From Agapetus fuscipes (taxonomy: Eukaryota > Arthropoda > Insecta > Trichoptera > Glossosomatidae): DNA of 64,000 nucleotides. The notes under the pieces are model-generated. The model made no database searches and was not told the origin of the DNA. It saw only the letters and a program-made list of their open reading frames with translations. The position numbers were made by a program, and so were the translations under genes. Numbering within the stretch: the first letter of the stretch is position 1; every line of letters begins with the position of its first letter. Shown piece after piece: positions 51,074 to 62,813 of the stretch. The stretch covers positions 1,054,001 through 1,118,000 of the forward strand of contig OX637338.1 in assembly GCA_951799405.1 (NCBI GenBank), written 5' to 3'.

Positions 51074-51379
51074 TGTCCGATCGATAGCTCAGTTAGAGTG
51101 CTTGCATTCCATGCCGAGAACCAGGGTACGAATCCCATCGAGGGTGTCAGAAATGATTTCTCGTTTCCGTGTTTATTTTAAACCCAAAATAAAAGTTCCG
51201 GCAAGGCTTACTGAACCTTTACAAGAAGTGAGTAGGTACTATCTCCTCGGGAGCTGAGAAACTCCCACTTCAACTGAAGTGGCTGCCCCCTTTACCTGTA
51301 AAAAATAAATAGGTTCCACTCGCCACATGCGAAACCCTTCGCGGATAATGAAGCAAGAAGTTGCACTATATGTGAAGAT
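51074..51379 (+). repeat. SINE-A copy
   Basis: GTCCGATCGATAGCTCAGTT, GGTACGAATCCCATC (mutated B box), end GCACTATATGTGAAG. Confidence 0.73.
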
Positions 51380-51710
51380 CTTTGTCATGATGTTTTTAAT
51401 CGCAAAAGCTTCACTCTAAGTTTCTTAATTGGACCCCCTCTCATAATCTATCTGACGTGTATGTATAGGTATTGTTGGCCTAGTCATCCCCCCAAGTCTC
51501 CACTTCCTCGCTAACTAAGCTTAATTGATATTGGTGGGAACCTCCAGGGTTGGAGGAGGAAACGCGAGAAGCCGTTGCACAAATACCCCCAGCCCAACAC
51601 TGACTAACTACATACTCTCTTCATTACAACAATACGTGAAGGGGCGGCCACTTGCGGCTCCGGTTACGAAATTACATAACACCACAGAAATATTAAAGCA
51701 TCATTACATA

Positions 51711-52137
51711 TCGGCGGTTAAAAGGATATAGGGCATAAGCGACAGCAACTAAATTGTTCGGGAGAGCAGTTTAAAGTTTGAGATTGCAGAAAAATGACAT
51801 AACTTTTTTATATTTTTTATCTAATTTTTATTTAAATAAAAAAAAAACAAAGTCATTTATTGGTTTTCCTATGTATGTGGTTTTACGATGTTTTACGATT
51901 TTTTTATGTCACAAGTGCCATAAGGACAAAAAAAACGAATAATTTCGTCGGTTACACCAAAACCATACTTCGAAAACGCAGTTTTTTGCTTGGGCATAAA
52001 AGACAAAAAAGTAATCGGAGAGCCATGAAAGTGAGCGCATTAGAAAGAGTGGAAAATTAGAAGAATAGTTAGAATAGCATTCATAGCTCATTTTGACCAG
52101 AATGTCGCTTATGCTATATTTCCTTTTTTACCGTCGA
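51711..52137 (-). mobile_element. TA-flanked MITE, copy 2 (inverse orientation)
   Basis: Same family as 39126-39525 but on the opposite strand. Termini TCGGCGGTTAA and ACCGTCGA lie between TA dinucleotides. Confidence 0.68.
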
Positions 52138-52160
52138 TATGTTATTTAGTATGTAGGTAT

Positions 52161-52422
52161 TCCTTGGCTTATAGGTTGGTATGAGGCTGACCACCCATAC
52201 TGTAAAAAATGGTTCACTTTGCCAGTGTCCCCCCTGTTTCAGGGAAGGTCGGCAAAAGTTGTGGGGCTTATGTTCATTTGAGGTTTGAATTTTATTTGTA
52301 AGTACACAATCAGCATTAATTGTAAGCGCGAACTACACGTGTTTGTTTGTGGGCATACCTACATCTGAGAGCTTTGAATGAATATATCCTTGCAACTTAG
52401 ATTATTATTATTATTATTATTA
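52161..52422 (+). repeat. Rep-L unit with (ATT)n tail
   Basis: TTCCTTGGCTTATAGGTTGG to CTTAGATTATTATTATTATT. Confidence 0.72.
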
Positions 52423-52549
52423 GGTAGTACCAAGATATAGAGGCCCTTTCCATTGAATTTGATTTGTTAATTTGAGTTAAATTGATCCATAAATTACTTT
52501 AGTTATTTTTAAATGAGGATGATTTTATTTATTTTTATTTTAGGGTATA

Positions 52550-52752
52550 TGATAAAAGAGCACCGTTTTTGTGTGTGTCACACTTCGCGCCTACACATTT
52601 TGCATGTGTGCATACAGATAAAGAAAACCTCACATGGACATAAACCTTGCAACTCCTGCCGCCGTTCCCTGAACCGGGGTGGCATTGGCAAAAGTGAACC
52701 GATTTTTACAGCACGGGTGGTCAGCCTCGTACCAACCTATCAGTCAAGGAGC
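52550..52752 (-). repeat. Rep-L 5' half joined to a SINE-B/LINE tail
   Basis: 52550-52585 has AAAGAGCACCGTTTTTGTGT. 52587-52752 is Rep-L (GGTGGCATTGGCAAAAGTGA). Confidence 0.6.
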
Positions 52753-53192
52753 ACAAAAAAATATAAATGATTTACAGAAATTCATAATGAGACACATTAC
52801 AAATTAAAATTAAAATAAAGGAAAATTAAAATTAAAGTTAATAATAATAATACACTTAGAATTAATGCCCTAGCCGCCATTGTTGCTAGTTCCGATTGTT
52901 CGAAAGACAAATATACATTTGAACTCAAATTAAAATAATCTTAATTATTGTTCGCAAGGGCTGACAAAGAGGGTGATTACTACAGACTCACACAACTAAA
53001 CAAAACGATAGACGCATAATCTTAACAACTACATACAAGTAGGTACTACCTATCCCCAGTATAAAACTTCTCGTGTTTACTTAACTATTGCGTAAACCAG
53101 AAAATGCATGGAAAATAAAACTGCGGCACTGGTGAGCTTTTTGGTTTCCTTACAGTTTTTTAAAATTTGAAACGTAATGTTTTACACATTGT

Positions 53193-53822
53193 CCCTCCAG
53201 TGCTTGTTTGGTTTATCTACAATTTGATTTTAATATGACATTTCAATGATTTTGTGTTAAGAATCACCACACACTACAACACTATGCAGCTAATACCCTT
53301 GCACCAAAGATTAGGACATCAACTGCCACATCACCAGCACCTCTGCCGTACTGTTTGAAATCGACGGAGTCTTCCGCACAGGATTCCTTTTAAAAAAAAA
53401 CTACACAATCTGAACTAAGAAAAAAACGTAGAGCACGATATAATGTGAGACTGATTTTGAATATTTAAAAAATAAATTTCTAGTTTTCATAATATACATT
53501 GGTACAGTACCTACACTTAAAAAACATTGCTAAGAGTTTTAGGCTTACACTGCCGGCTGATGATGCTGGAGTGATGTTTTCCGGGATCTACTGCCGTGGC
53601 CTGTGGGAGCTGGAGCTTCCGGACGTTTCGCCCATGTCATCAGTTTCGTCAAGATCATCTTCATGTTTCACTTTCACGCTGAAAAAGCCCAACATGGGCA
53701 AAACGGCCGGAAGCTCCAGCTCTCATAGACCACGGCAACAGATCCCGGAAAACATCTCTCCAGCAAAAGCACTGCTCATGTGAAATTACCTCTGATGGAT
53801 ATAAGACAGACAAGCACTGAGG
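53193..53822. mobile_element. MITE M1-related copy carrying two nested insertions
   Basis: Outer ends are CCCTCCAGTGCTTGTTTGG and ACAGACAAGCACTGAGGG. The interior M1 sequence is broken by a SINE-B-tail-like piece (about 53275-53400, GAGTCTTCCGCACAGGATTC) and by a fold-back element (53531-53764). Confidence 0.6.
53531..53764. repeat. Fold-back (hairpin) element, copy 1
   Basis: A left arm of about 75 bp (GTTTTCCGGGATCTACTGCC, GTGGGAGCTGGAGCTTCCGG, ACGTTTCGCCCATGT) is complementary to the right arm (ACATGGGCAAAACGGCCGG, AAGCTCCAGCTCTCATAGAC, CACGGCAACAGATCCCGG). The outermost end, AGAGTTTTAGGCTTACAC, is present only on the left. Confidence 0.7.
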
Positions 53823-54208
53823 GCACATGGGGTATCTACATGCTTCATGTTGTAATTATTTAGATACGTATAAAGCCAGGCATGCGGGCGCACGAGGCTT
53901 GTGCGGCTTCTACTATTGGCTACGTTTCTTCCAGAGCCTTCCATTAACCCACTTATTGTATTGTCAGATAATTATTTTAATTAACAATTATTAGAAAATG
54001 TTTAGGTACACGTCAATGGATGCGTTAGGAGAGTAGGCAGCCATTGAAGTGAATTCCAGCAGTCAATTAAAAGATATATTAATGTGAATTTTAATTTGTG
54101 ATACGGTAAAAATATGTCTATTGATCATCCAATACGTCAATCGAGAAATCATATGCGTTTTCTAAAAATATGTCTTTTTCTAGTATTAATTAAATCATAT
54201 TTAGCACC

Positions 54209-54492
54209 GTCCGGTCGATAGCTTAGTTGGTAGAGTGATTGCATTCCATACCGAGAGCTCGGGTTCAAACCCCACTGAGGCTGTGAGAAATGATTTCCCG
54301 TTTCGGTGTTTATTTCTAACCCTAAAATAAAATACTGGCAAGGCTTACTCAGACTTTATAAGAAACGAGTACCAGCGCCTTCAGGAGCTCGGAAATCCCC
54401 GCTTCAACTGAAGTGGTTGGCGTAAGGCCAGTCTCCTTACCTGTGAAAATAAACGGGGATCCACTCCCCACTTGCGGCAAGAAGTTACACTC
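54209..54492 (+). repeat. SINE-A copy
   Basis: GTCCGGTCGATAGCTTAGTT, GGGTTCAAACCCCACT. 3' end short. Confidence 0.73.
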
Positions 54493-55648
54493 TTTGGCTT
54501 ATTAGCGTCTATATTTATAGGTCTCTGCATGCGACTCCTCGCCACAACATTCTACTTAGAATATTCGAGCAAACACTCATACAAATTATTTAAGTGCCTA
54601 CATCTAAAGACTTTACAGACACAACGCACATCAACTCACACAATTACACATTCGCATCAATATGATACGTCTTTTTTAATGTTAACAAAATAATGTCAAA
54701 GCAATTCATGAAACCTATACACGTGCCACTTGTGTTTACCTCTACCAAGCACTCTGTTTATTTGCATAATCTGTGAACTCGCGTAGGTACTTACCTGAGG
54801 GGTGGATCAGCCCCTGGTAGAGGGGACAAGCAATAGTCAAATAATCAACTCCCTCTAGGGTAAGATTAAGCTTTTGTGTGATTCGTTTTGTGATTAAATT
54901 CGCATTTGTTGGGCACACCAGTGAACCACCCTACCCGACTCTACAAATGGATTTTAATTCGTACCAGAAGGCAGGAGCGTAACCTTTCATGAACTATTTT
55001 ATATATATGAGGATGATTTATTTATTTTAATTTTTTACATGATAAAAGAGCGTCTTTTTTTGTATGCGTCGCACCTCAAGGGCCCTCCCAATCACGAATG
55101 AGATATTTTATAAAGGTGCCGTATTAGTGCTCCCTTAAGAATGCCAACAGATCCGAACTATTCCAATAAACGTGTAGAATATCTTTGAAAATGATAATAA
55201 AAAGTTTGATATCGATCGGACCACAAACAAAATCGGTTATGTGCTGCGTACGGCTGCTCCCCTTGCCTGTGGAAATAAATTGATTCCACGTGCCCAAATG
55301 GCGCAGCGAAAAACGTCGCGGTTTTTTCTTCTTCTTCTTATGCTGCCACTTCTATCGAAGATCGGCGATCATCGTGGCTATGTTGACTTTGGATGCTGTG
55401 TAAGTTATAAGTTCATGCCTACATGTTTTTATGTTTTTGTTTCTGGAAATATCCATTCTAGAGTATGGATACGGAGAGGCGTCTCGTATGGTTAGGAACA
55501 CGCGAGAATAGGCCTTGTTCACAAATAAATATAGGGTGCGGTTCTGTGAAGCTGCAGTCACCGCATTAACGCCATAGCTGTGAACCCACCAATACAGAAG
55601 CTACAGAATGAATCATAAATGTAATAAACTCGTAAAAAATAACTACTG
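54493..55648. other. Unassigned stretch
   Basis: Contains a LINE/SINE-B tail piece at 55010-55160 (AAAGAGCGTCTTTTTTTGTA, CACCTCAAGGGCCCTCCCAA). Nothing else recognised. Confidence 0.4.
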
Positions 55649-55913
55649 TGATGCTGGAGAGATGTTTTCAGGGATCTGTTGCCGTGGTCTATAGGAGCTA
55701 GAGCTTCCGGACGTTTCGCCCATGTCTACGATGTCAGCTTCACAGTTTTCATCAAGATCATCTTCATCATCACACTTCACGCTGAAAAAGCCCATCGTTG
55801 ACATGGGTGAATGGACGTCCAGAAGCTCCAGCTACCATAGTCCACGGCAACAGATCCTGGAAAACTTCTCTCCTGCATCATCAGCCGGCCGTGTAAGCCT
55901 AGAACTCTTATTC
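55649..55913. repeat. Fold-back (hairpin) element, copy 2
   Basis: Same arms as copy 1 (GGATCTGTTGCCGTGGTCTA ... AGTCCACGGCAACAGATCCT). Here the outermost end survives only on the right (GTGTAAGCCTAGAACTCTT). Same orientation as copy 1, 2 kb away. Confidence 0.7.
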
Positions 55914-56689
55914 AAGAAATTAATTCGATTGCAATTTTATTAAAAGTGAATCCGAAATGAATCGTAACTATATGAGATTTCCGCCTATGCTTTCCAAAGG
56001 GGTAAACGCTTAGGGTTGACGTCACATTGCGACAGTGACGCGGGGGAAACGTTGGCGGATCTACTTGTATAATATAAAGTTGCACAACCCTCTGTGAGTT
56101 TGTCAACAACAGCTGATTTGGTGGCAAACACCCCTGTCCGCATGCCTACCCTCTCTACCCTCGACACAATAGATAACCTCCCCCCTTTTTACTTTGATCT
56201 CTACTCACTCGGAGCTTCCGTTCATTAAAAAGCTCTCAGCTTGAAGAGTGTAATGTTAATTGTAAATATGTGAACAGGAAGGCGCTTGTAATGTTGGTAT
56301 CCTTTAATTATTTATTATTATTACTTTAGAGAAAAGAGGTTTACAATTGTAATTAATTGGACAGCAGTGCTTTTTATAGCCTCAAATGGCTATTATTTTG
56401 TTTATAAATGTATAATACTCCCGTTTCACAAAATTCAAGATATCGTCCAGGTAAAACTGAATAAGTGCTGATTCACTGATTTGAGAAAACATAGAATAAA
56501 CCTTTAATGGGGTGTAACTTCATGTACAGGAAAAAATTAAAAAAAAAGTAAATTAGGCTGATTTATTTGGTGAGCGCTGTTTTTGTGTGTATCACATCTC
56601 AAGAACTCTCAAGTAAGTGAACTACATCTAAGGAAATGCTCATGAAAAGGTTCTAAACTACAGGATTTTTACACTCTTTGAATGTATTC

Positions 56690-56930
56690 TCTCTTAGAAA
56701 ACAGGAAAAAAGTGCATTTATCTGAGAAACCCATGTTAGCTTTAGATGTTACTAATTCTGCTTTTACTTTCAAGGTATCGATATTATATACTCTGATTGC
56801 TCGGCCAGTTGTGTTTTACGGTTGGGAAGTCTGGAGTTTAACTAAACAATTTAAAAAATCTCTGCAAGTCTTTGAAAACAATATGCTTCGTCACATTCTC
56901 AGACCTGTACCTCAGGATGACAGATGACGT
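56690..56930 (+). repeat. LINE reverse transcriptase fragment
   Basis: The + strand reads YTLIARPVVFYGWEVWSLTK, FKKSLQVFENNMLRHIL and PVPQDDR with stop, the RT thumb/connection block (RPVxxYGxExWxLT) of many insect LINEs. Confidence 0.72.
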
Positions 56931-57447
56931 ATCATACTAACATGGAACTGACGTACATACATAGTGTTATGTAAATATTAAAATAGGTATTAGTTATAGT
57001 TATAGGAATTCTGTATTATATTGTATGGGTAGGAATCATTGAATAAAAATACTTGAAGCATCGAGAAATAATGATTACTACGCCTTTCTGGAACTGTCTA
57101 GCGAATATAGATCTAGATTGTACTGTTTTGAAGAGTAGAAGAAGGGTGCGAGTTGCTTGCAGAGCCAGTATCCTACGAGCTTTACAACTACATTGAACTA
57201 AGTTAACCAGTGAACAGAAACCAAGTGTAATGGAATAGTCGAGACTACCTTTGTGAAAATAAATTATTAAAAGTGTAAAATAAACAACTGTATAAGAAGA
57301 CCAGTATTTTTAATTGAAAGACTTTTGAACGCTAAATTCGTCACAATATTTACGGTGTTTCCATATATTTATCCTATTCATCTCTGGATCTATACGACTC
57401 AAATAATCTTAGTGCCTTTGGAACATATTTGTATGTTCAATTGTTTT

Positions 57448-57739
57448 GTCCGGTCGATAGTTCAGTTGGTAAGGTGCTTGCATTCCATACCGAGAGCTCG
57501 GGTTTAAATCCCACCGCGAGTGTCAGCAATTATTTGTCATTTCGATGTTTATTTCAAAACCCAAAATAAAATAAAACCGTTTACTCAGCCTGCACAAAAT
57601 GAGTATCAGCCCCTCGTGAGCTGGAATACCGGCACTTAAACTGAAGCGGTTGGCGTAAGGTCAGCTCACTCGCCACATGCAAAACCCTTGGGGGATAACG
57701 CGGTAAAAAGTTGCACTATATGTGTAGCTTAGTTGCGTC
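57448..57739 (+). repeat. SINE-A copy
   Basis: GTCCGGTCGATAGTTCAGTT, GGGTTTAAATCCCACC, end TATGTGTAGCTTAGTTGCG. Confidence 0.74.
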
Positions 57740-58165
57740 TTGTACACCTTGTAAGGTCATCATCCTTTGTGACTTCAGCTCCTCCCCATACTGAGGGGAA
57801 AATACCACAACCACAAGTAATAGTTGGTAACTTGTGTACTCAAAGTTACAACCTAGGATTCCAACTAAACTACAGCGTTTACCAAGAAACGTATGGAAAC
57901 TTAAACAGCGCCTCTGGTGAGTGTTCTAGTCTCAGTACATTTTTAGGAAAACTGCTAGTTTAATGTCTTTGTCTGGCAACCACCGAGTGCCAAGTTTACT
58001 GCTTATTTATACAGCCTGTGTAACGAGCGGTCAGGCTTTACAGCTGCAATAGTTGCAAGTTCAAGACTAAGCTGCATATATAGTTCAACTTCTAACAGCG
58101 TTTTCCTGGAAGGGTAGGTACGTATGTGGCGTGTCGAACATTTTTTTTAACAGGTATTTTTTTCT

Positions 58166-58331
58166 TGTCTAAGAGGTTGGTATGAGTCTGATCACTCATA
58201 CTGTAAAAAATGGAACACTTTTGCCAATGCTACCCCGATTCAGAAAAGGTCGGCAAGAGTTGCAGGGCTTATGCTCATTTGAAATTGGGTTGTTAAGTCC
58301 GCATGCGGCATGTCAAAGTGCGAACTCGTAC
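58166..58331 (+). repeat. Rep-L unit, truncated 3'
   Basis: AGAGGTTGGTATGAGTCTGA to GCATGCGGCATGTCAAAGTG. Confidence 0.65.
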
Positions 58332-58664
58332 TGGAGAATTGGCGCTTTGTAGCGACGACCAAGCTCGTAAAAAGTCCGGTTGATAGCTTAGTTGATAGAA
58401 TTATTGCATTCCATGCCGAGAGCAAGGGTTAGATCCCCACTAAGGGTGTTAGAAATGATTTACCGTTTCGGTGTTTATTTCACATCCAAAATAAATCCAG
58501 AGAACCAGCCTCCTCGAGAGCAGGAAAACCCCACTTCAATTGGTAGTGGTTTGCGTGAGGTCAGCCCCCTTCCCTGAAAAAATTTACAGGTCTCGAATTG
58601 CAACATGCTACTCCTTCGAAAATAATGCAGGCAAGAAGTTACACTATATGACTAGCTTAGTTGA
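58332..58664 (+). repeat. SINE-B tail + SINE-A composite (third copy)
   Basis: GGAGAATTGGCGCTTTGTAG, AGCTCGTAAAAAGTCCGGTT, then SINE-A with GAGAGCAAGGGTTAGATCCC. Confidence 0.73.
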
Positions 58665-58950
58665 CCGGTCCGCAGTCTTGGTGGTTAACACTTCGGACTC
58701 GTGATTGGAATGTATGGTGGGTTCGAATCCCGGCGGAGCGCAAAAAAATATTTCGTTATTCGATTTGATCTTCGCTGGGTTGAAAATTAAAGTGCCTTTA
58801 CCAAAGACCAGTTACCGTATGGTACGTAGGTATGTCCATCCAGCCTTACACGAACTGAGTCTTGTTTGAGAATTGGCGCTTTCGACGACCAAACTCGCAG
58901 ACGGCTCTAGAGGTGTGATTCACACAAAAACAGCGCTCACCAAATAAAAC
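58665..58950 (+). repeat. SINE-B copy, complete
   Basis: GACCGGTCCGCAGTCTTGGT, GGTTCGAATCCCGGCGGAGC, tail TCACACAAAAACAGCGCTCA. Best preserved tRNA-like head in the window. Confidence 0.76.
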
Positions 58951-58959
58951 AGCCTTATA

Positions 58960-59540
58960 TTATTATAATAATTATTTTTAGCTTAGTTGCTAAGAAAAAT
59001 ACACAAAACAATTTTTTTTTGCGTTTATGGTATTTATGGTATTTCTGGTTTACTATATACTCGTGTAATTGCCCCTACCTCACTCCCAGCACGCGCCACC
59101 TCACTGATAAAATGACACGGTTTTCATTTTACCATTAAAAAATTAAAATGCGCTTTTAGTGGCAACTTTTTTACATTTTGTAGAGTTAACCTTATCGGCG
59201 GGAAATGGGTGACGCGTGGCTGGTTTTTTCACACGTGCGCTTTTTACCATTAATTAATTATTATTGTTGCATTGCAAGCGGAAGGAAGGTGAACAGTAAA
59301 ATGGAAGCATTTTTTGAAATGCACTTTCTCGAATTCAAATGCAGTTTTACGCGACGATAAACGTTCCACGACAAATCGGTTACAGACAACCTGTCCCCAG
59401 ACAGTTCGACCATGGAAAAATCGGTCATAGGACAGTTCGTCCACGCGACTTTTTGGTCACATACAATACATGGTCCACAGGCAGCTCTCACACAGAAAAC
59501 TACAATTAATTTAAACTGCAGTAATTGCAAATATTTTTTG
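58960..59540. other. Unassigned stretch
   Basis: Degenerate tandem motif ACAGTTCGACCATGG / GACAGTTCGTCCACG at 59390-59460. No gene recognised. Confidence 0.4.
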
Positions 59541-59545
59541 GAGAT

Positions 59546-60190
59546 ATGAGGCTGACCACTTATACTATAAAAATAGGTTCGCTTTGCCAATGTCTCCCCT
59601 GTTTCAGGGATGGTCGGCAGGAGACGTAGGGCTTATGTATGTTCATTTGATATTGGGTGTTTATGTCGGTGTTATGGCCGAGGGAGAGATCTTTGTAATG
59701 AAAAATATTTTATTGAAAACATCTAATCCATAATCTAAGTAGCAAAGATATATTACATTTAAGATTCATATTACATGCATTCCCACAAGCAGACAAGTAT
59801 AAGTTTACGCTGACACGTCATGCCGGATGTGGACTTAGTAAATAAATAAAACAATCTCATGTCAGTGTTATGGCCGAGAGAGTCAAGTCGCTATTCTCGA
59901 CTAGCGTATTTGAAACAGAATAACGTTGGTTCGAATCACGCCTGGCCCATTTGACCATAGCTTTGACCCTGGTTCAACAGATGCCATTCCATGCACACAA
60001 ACTTCTGCTTTCGTATGAAGACAGCTGGCCAGACAAAATAGGTTGGTGATTTGCCTTCCTCTTCACAAATCTATTGAAAAAAAATGCAAGTCCACATGCG
60101 GCTTGTGTAAGCGTGTCTGTTTATGGGAATGCATGTAATATGAATGTTAAATATTGATATATCATATATGCAACTTAAATTATAGATAGT
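59546..60190. repeat. Rep-L pieces interleaved with SINE-C
   Basis: Rep-L + 59546-59660, SINE-C head fragment 59665-59690 (GTCGGTGTTATGGCCGAGGG), Rep-L - 59725-59860, SINE-C 59868-60075 (class II tRNA-like head with TTGGTTCGAATCACGCC), Rep-L + 60083-60184. Each SINE-C sits inside a broken Rep-L. Confidence 0.65.
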
Positions 60191-60675
60191 GTAAATGTTT
60201 TTTTATCCATTTTTCCTCATTATTAATTTCCATCGAGTCCCTGTGATCTGTAGCAGATTTGTACCAGTTTAATATTAATAACAACGGTGCGAGTGCAAAT
60301 AAAAATAATCAAAATGATTATATGGCCCTGCGAGGAGTGAGTTATAGCCACCAGCGTGTGAAAGTGGCCCTACAGGCTGCGGGAAGGGGTGCCATACATC
60401 ATAACTTCCTCCCCCCATGCGAGGGAAGCGGATGTGGAGTATGCCGTTTGCTCGCCGTGCTCTCGTCCCAGCCTGCTATGTTTTTATTGTCCTCCATCTC
60501 ATTAAGAGTGATTACGATTCGATTGTAGGATTTAAATTGCGCCATTTAAAGTGGAGCGACGTCTCCCTGTTTGACAGATATTCATTTTTATTTTTATTTT
60601 TTACTCTGGGGTGCTGGTGAAGTGTGCGACTGTGAAATTAATACTAATTATTTATTTTTTTGAAGTGCTACTAGA

Positions 60676-61060
60676 ATACTGTAAAAAATGGTTCACTTTA
60701 CCAATGTCACCCTAGTTTCAGCGAAGGCCAGCAAATTTTGCAGGTTTTATATTCATTTGAGGCTTGGGTTTTAATTTGTAAGTACACATCCAGCATGGAG
60801 ACACAAATGGAGAGGATTGGAGGAGGCCTACATCCGGGAGTGGACAGAGAAAGGCTAAGAATGAAGAAGAATACGACATGCAGCTCTGTTTCAGGGAAGG
60901 TCTGCAAAAGTTGCAGGGTCTATATTCATTGGAGGTTTGGATTTTAATTTGGAAGTACACATTTAGCATTTGTAAGCGCGAACTTACACGTGTCTGTTTG
61001 TGGGCATGCATTTCATATGAGTTTTGAATGTTACTACATCTTTGCAACTTAGATTAAAGA
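60676..61060 (+). repeat. Two Rep-L copies around a LINE ORF end
   Basis: Rep-L 60676-60800 and 60888-61060. 60800-60890 encodes WRGLEEAYIREWTEKG and stop, a widespread LINE C-terminus. Confidence 0.68.
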
Positions 61061-61199
61061 TTATCATAGATTACTAGATACGTAAAAAAATTTACTTAAA
61101 AAATAAATATAAGTAAAAATAAAACAAACTGAGTTTTTCTTCACGAGTTGGATTATTTTCTCGAGCACTTTCGGTGTTATTACACTTTTTAACTCAATC

Positions 61200-61440
61200 T
61201 TGTTTCTCATTGCTGAGGGTGGAAGCAATCACCCTTATCCAGACTGCGCTGTCCACAGCGCTCTAAGCACCGTGGTGCCGGCTGCATTCTTCACTTGATC
61301 GGTCAATTGTGTAGGGAACTTCTTCTTCATCTCTTCCCCTCCAAGCCACCGATCACAACCAGTCGTTCCAGACTATTCTAATTGACACGGACAACGTGTC
61401 TAAGAACTGAAGACTATGGCGTGTACAATGTACATATATT
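61200..61440 (-). repeat. LINE RT C-terminus remnant
   Basis: Counterpart of 1670-1860 (ACTTGATCGGTCAATTGTGT, CTCTTCCCCTCCAAGCCACC). Confidence 0.6.
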
Positions 61441-61542
61441 GGCCAGATTCAAGCCATCCAAACATATCACACTATTATCTAGTTATAGTGACAAATGGTT
61501 GATATAAGGATGGCCTGTTTACTAGTAAAAATGAACAGATTC

Positions 61543-61690
61543 ACTGTAACTGTAACTCTGTCGCCATTCCGCTAGGGGTGGCCAGAGCCTCTGCAGAGTT
61601 GCCTCCATTTTTTCCTATCCTGACATACCTCTTTCAATTCCTTCATATCCATCACCTTTTTCATGCATTTTCTTCTTTTACGCTCACTGG
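61543..61690 (-). repeat. LINE-A 3' end
   Basis: CTGTAACTGTAACTCTGTCG, GGGGTGGCCAGAGCCTCTGC, GCATTTTCTTCTTTTACGCT. Confidence 0.7.
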
Positions 61691-61699
61691 TGACGCATG

Positions 61700-62340
61700 A
61701 ATAGCGTCATCTATTTTTAATTTTAATTAATAGTCTAAGAAGCGAATTTCATGTTGGACTTTCACAATCTGAAAAAAGTGCGGATAAAAATCGCAAGATG
61801 TCGGTATGAACTTTTTTGACATCCAACGTGAAATCTCAAGATTTGAGGACTTCCGCTTCCGTCGTGTTCGCAAGTAGACACGTTTTTATATGTCTCGCGA
61901 GCGATTTGAAATTTACCGTTAAAATTCTGTGAGTGAGTGTGTTTGTTTTACATATAACTTGCAAGTGTGGCAGTTCGTGAACAGAGCTCATCTCCATAGG
62001 ATCCTGAGAAACGAGCATCATCTTGGACCAGAGCACAATTTGAGGTGAGTGTGGTCCTTTTGATTTTCGCTTCTTTGGTACGGGAAGTCGTCCAAAATTG
62101 AAAGCCACCTATTGAAGGTTGGCTTTTGTTCGAGGGAGAAAATATCTAGGCAGTAGCTCTAGAATTTTCATATCCCTCATTTGGAGAATACGTTACAGTT
62201 TCTCCATTTTGCTTTTTGTATTTTATATACATACCCCCTGAGGGGCAAAATTTACAACTTGCCTCCCCATTGGTCCTTCGTAACCTTATCGAAACCAGAA
62301 TGGTTGACATGAAACGGATATTCAAGGATACTGTGTCGAT
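61700..62340. other. Unassigned stretch upstream of the BEL/Pao element
   Basis: A short inverted repeat joins GAATTTCATGTTGGACTTTC (61744) and TTTTGACATCCAACGTGAAA (61815). No gene called. Confidence 0.35.
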
Positions 62341-62347
62341 AGTTAAT

Positions 62348-62698
62348 TGTTAAGAACATAATATGATATGCCTTTGTATTAGAATCTTTATTCTAGCATT
62401 ATTTATATTGTGTACAAAAATTAACGATTGTCATATATATTTTTGCTGTATGTAGGTAGTTATTTTTTTAATAAGTGTTGAATACACAGTAGGTACATAT
62501 ATTTGTTGGTTGCGGTATTTATAGCTGATGATACCTATCCATTAAGATTAGGTATTCATGCAGCTGAGCGTTGTCTACAGGTACCTACCTACCTTTGTTT
62601 ATATTTTTATATAAATGTCATTACAAGTTTGTTATTGTTTTTTTTTCCATTAGTAAATAAACTGTCTGGAGAAAGTAAATATTGTGATACATACTGAC
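62348..62698 (+). repeat. Possible 5' LTR of the BEL/Pao element
   Basis: It starts TGTTAAGAACA and ends TACTGACA, so TG...CA termini. It contains an internal TATATAA-like string (near 62611) and AATAAA near 62655. The second LTR is outside the window and no primer-binding site is clear, so the boundaries are a guess. Confidence 0.3.
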
Positions 62699-62813
62699 AT
62701 AAAATAAATTCAACTTTGAGGCAAATCGATTTCTTCTTTCAGAACTGAAAGTAGGTTTTTTCGATTTTGTTACCGTTTCTTCATTTTTTATTGTTTATTT
62801 TAAATAGTAAACA

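Noticed and set aside
58665..58740. A tRNA gene (GGTCCGCAG ... GGTTCGAATCCCGGCGGAGC)
   Set aside because: The same head recurs many times joined to the same non-tRNA body and LINE-like tail, so it is a tRNA-derived SINE (SINE-B), as are the SINE-A and SINE-C heads.
543..61060. The ~250-bp Rep-L array as a CRISPR-like or regulatory array
   Set aside because: Copies are dispersed in both orientations with a (TTAGA)n tail and variable truncation, the pattern of retroposons, with no regular spacing.
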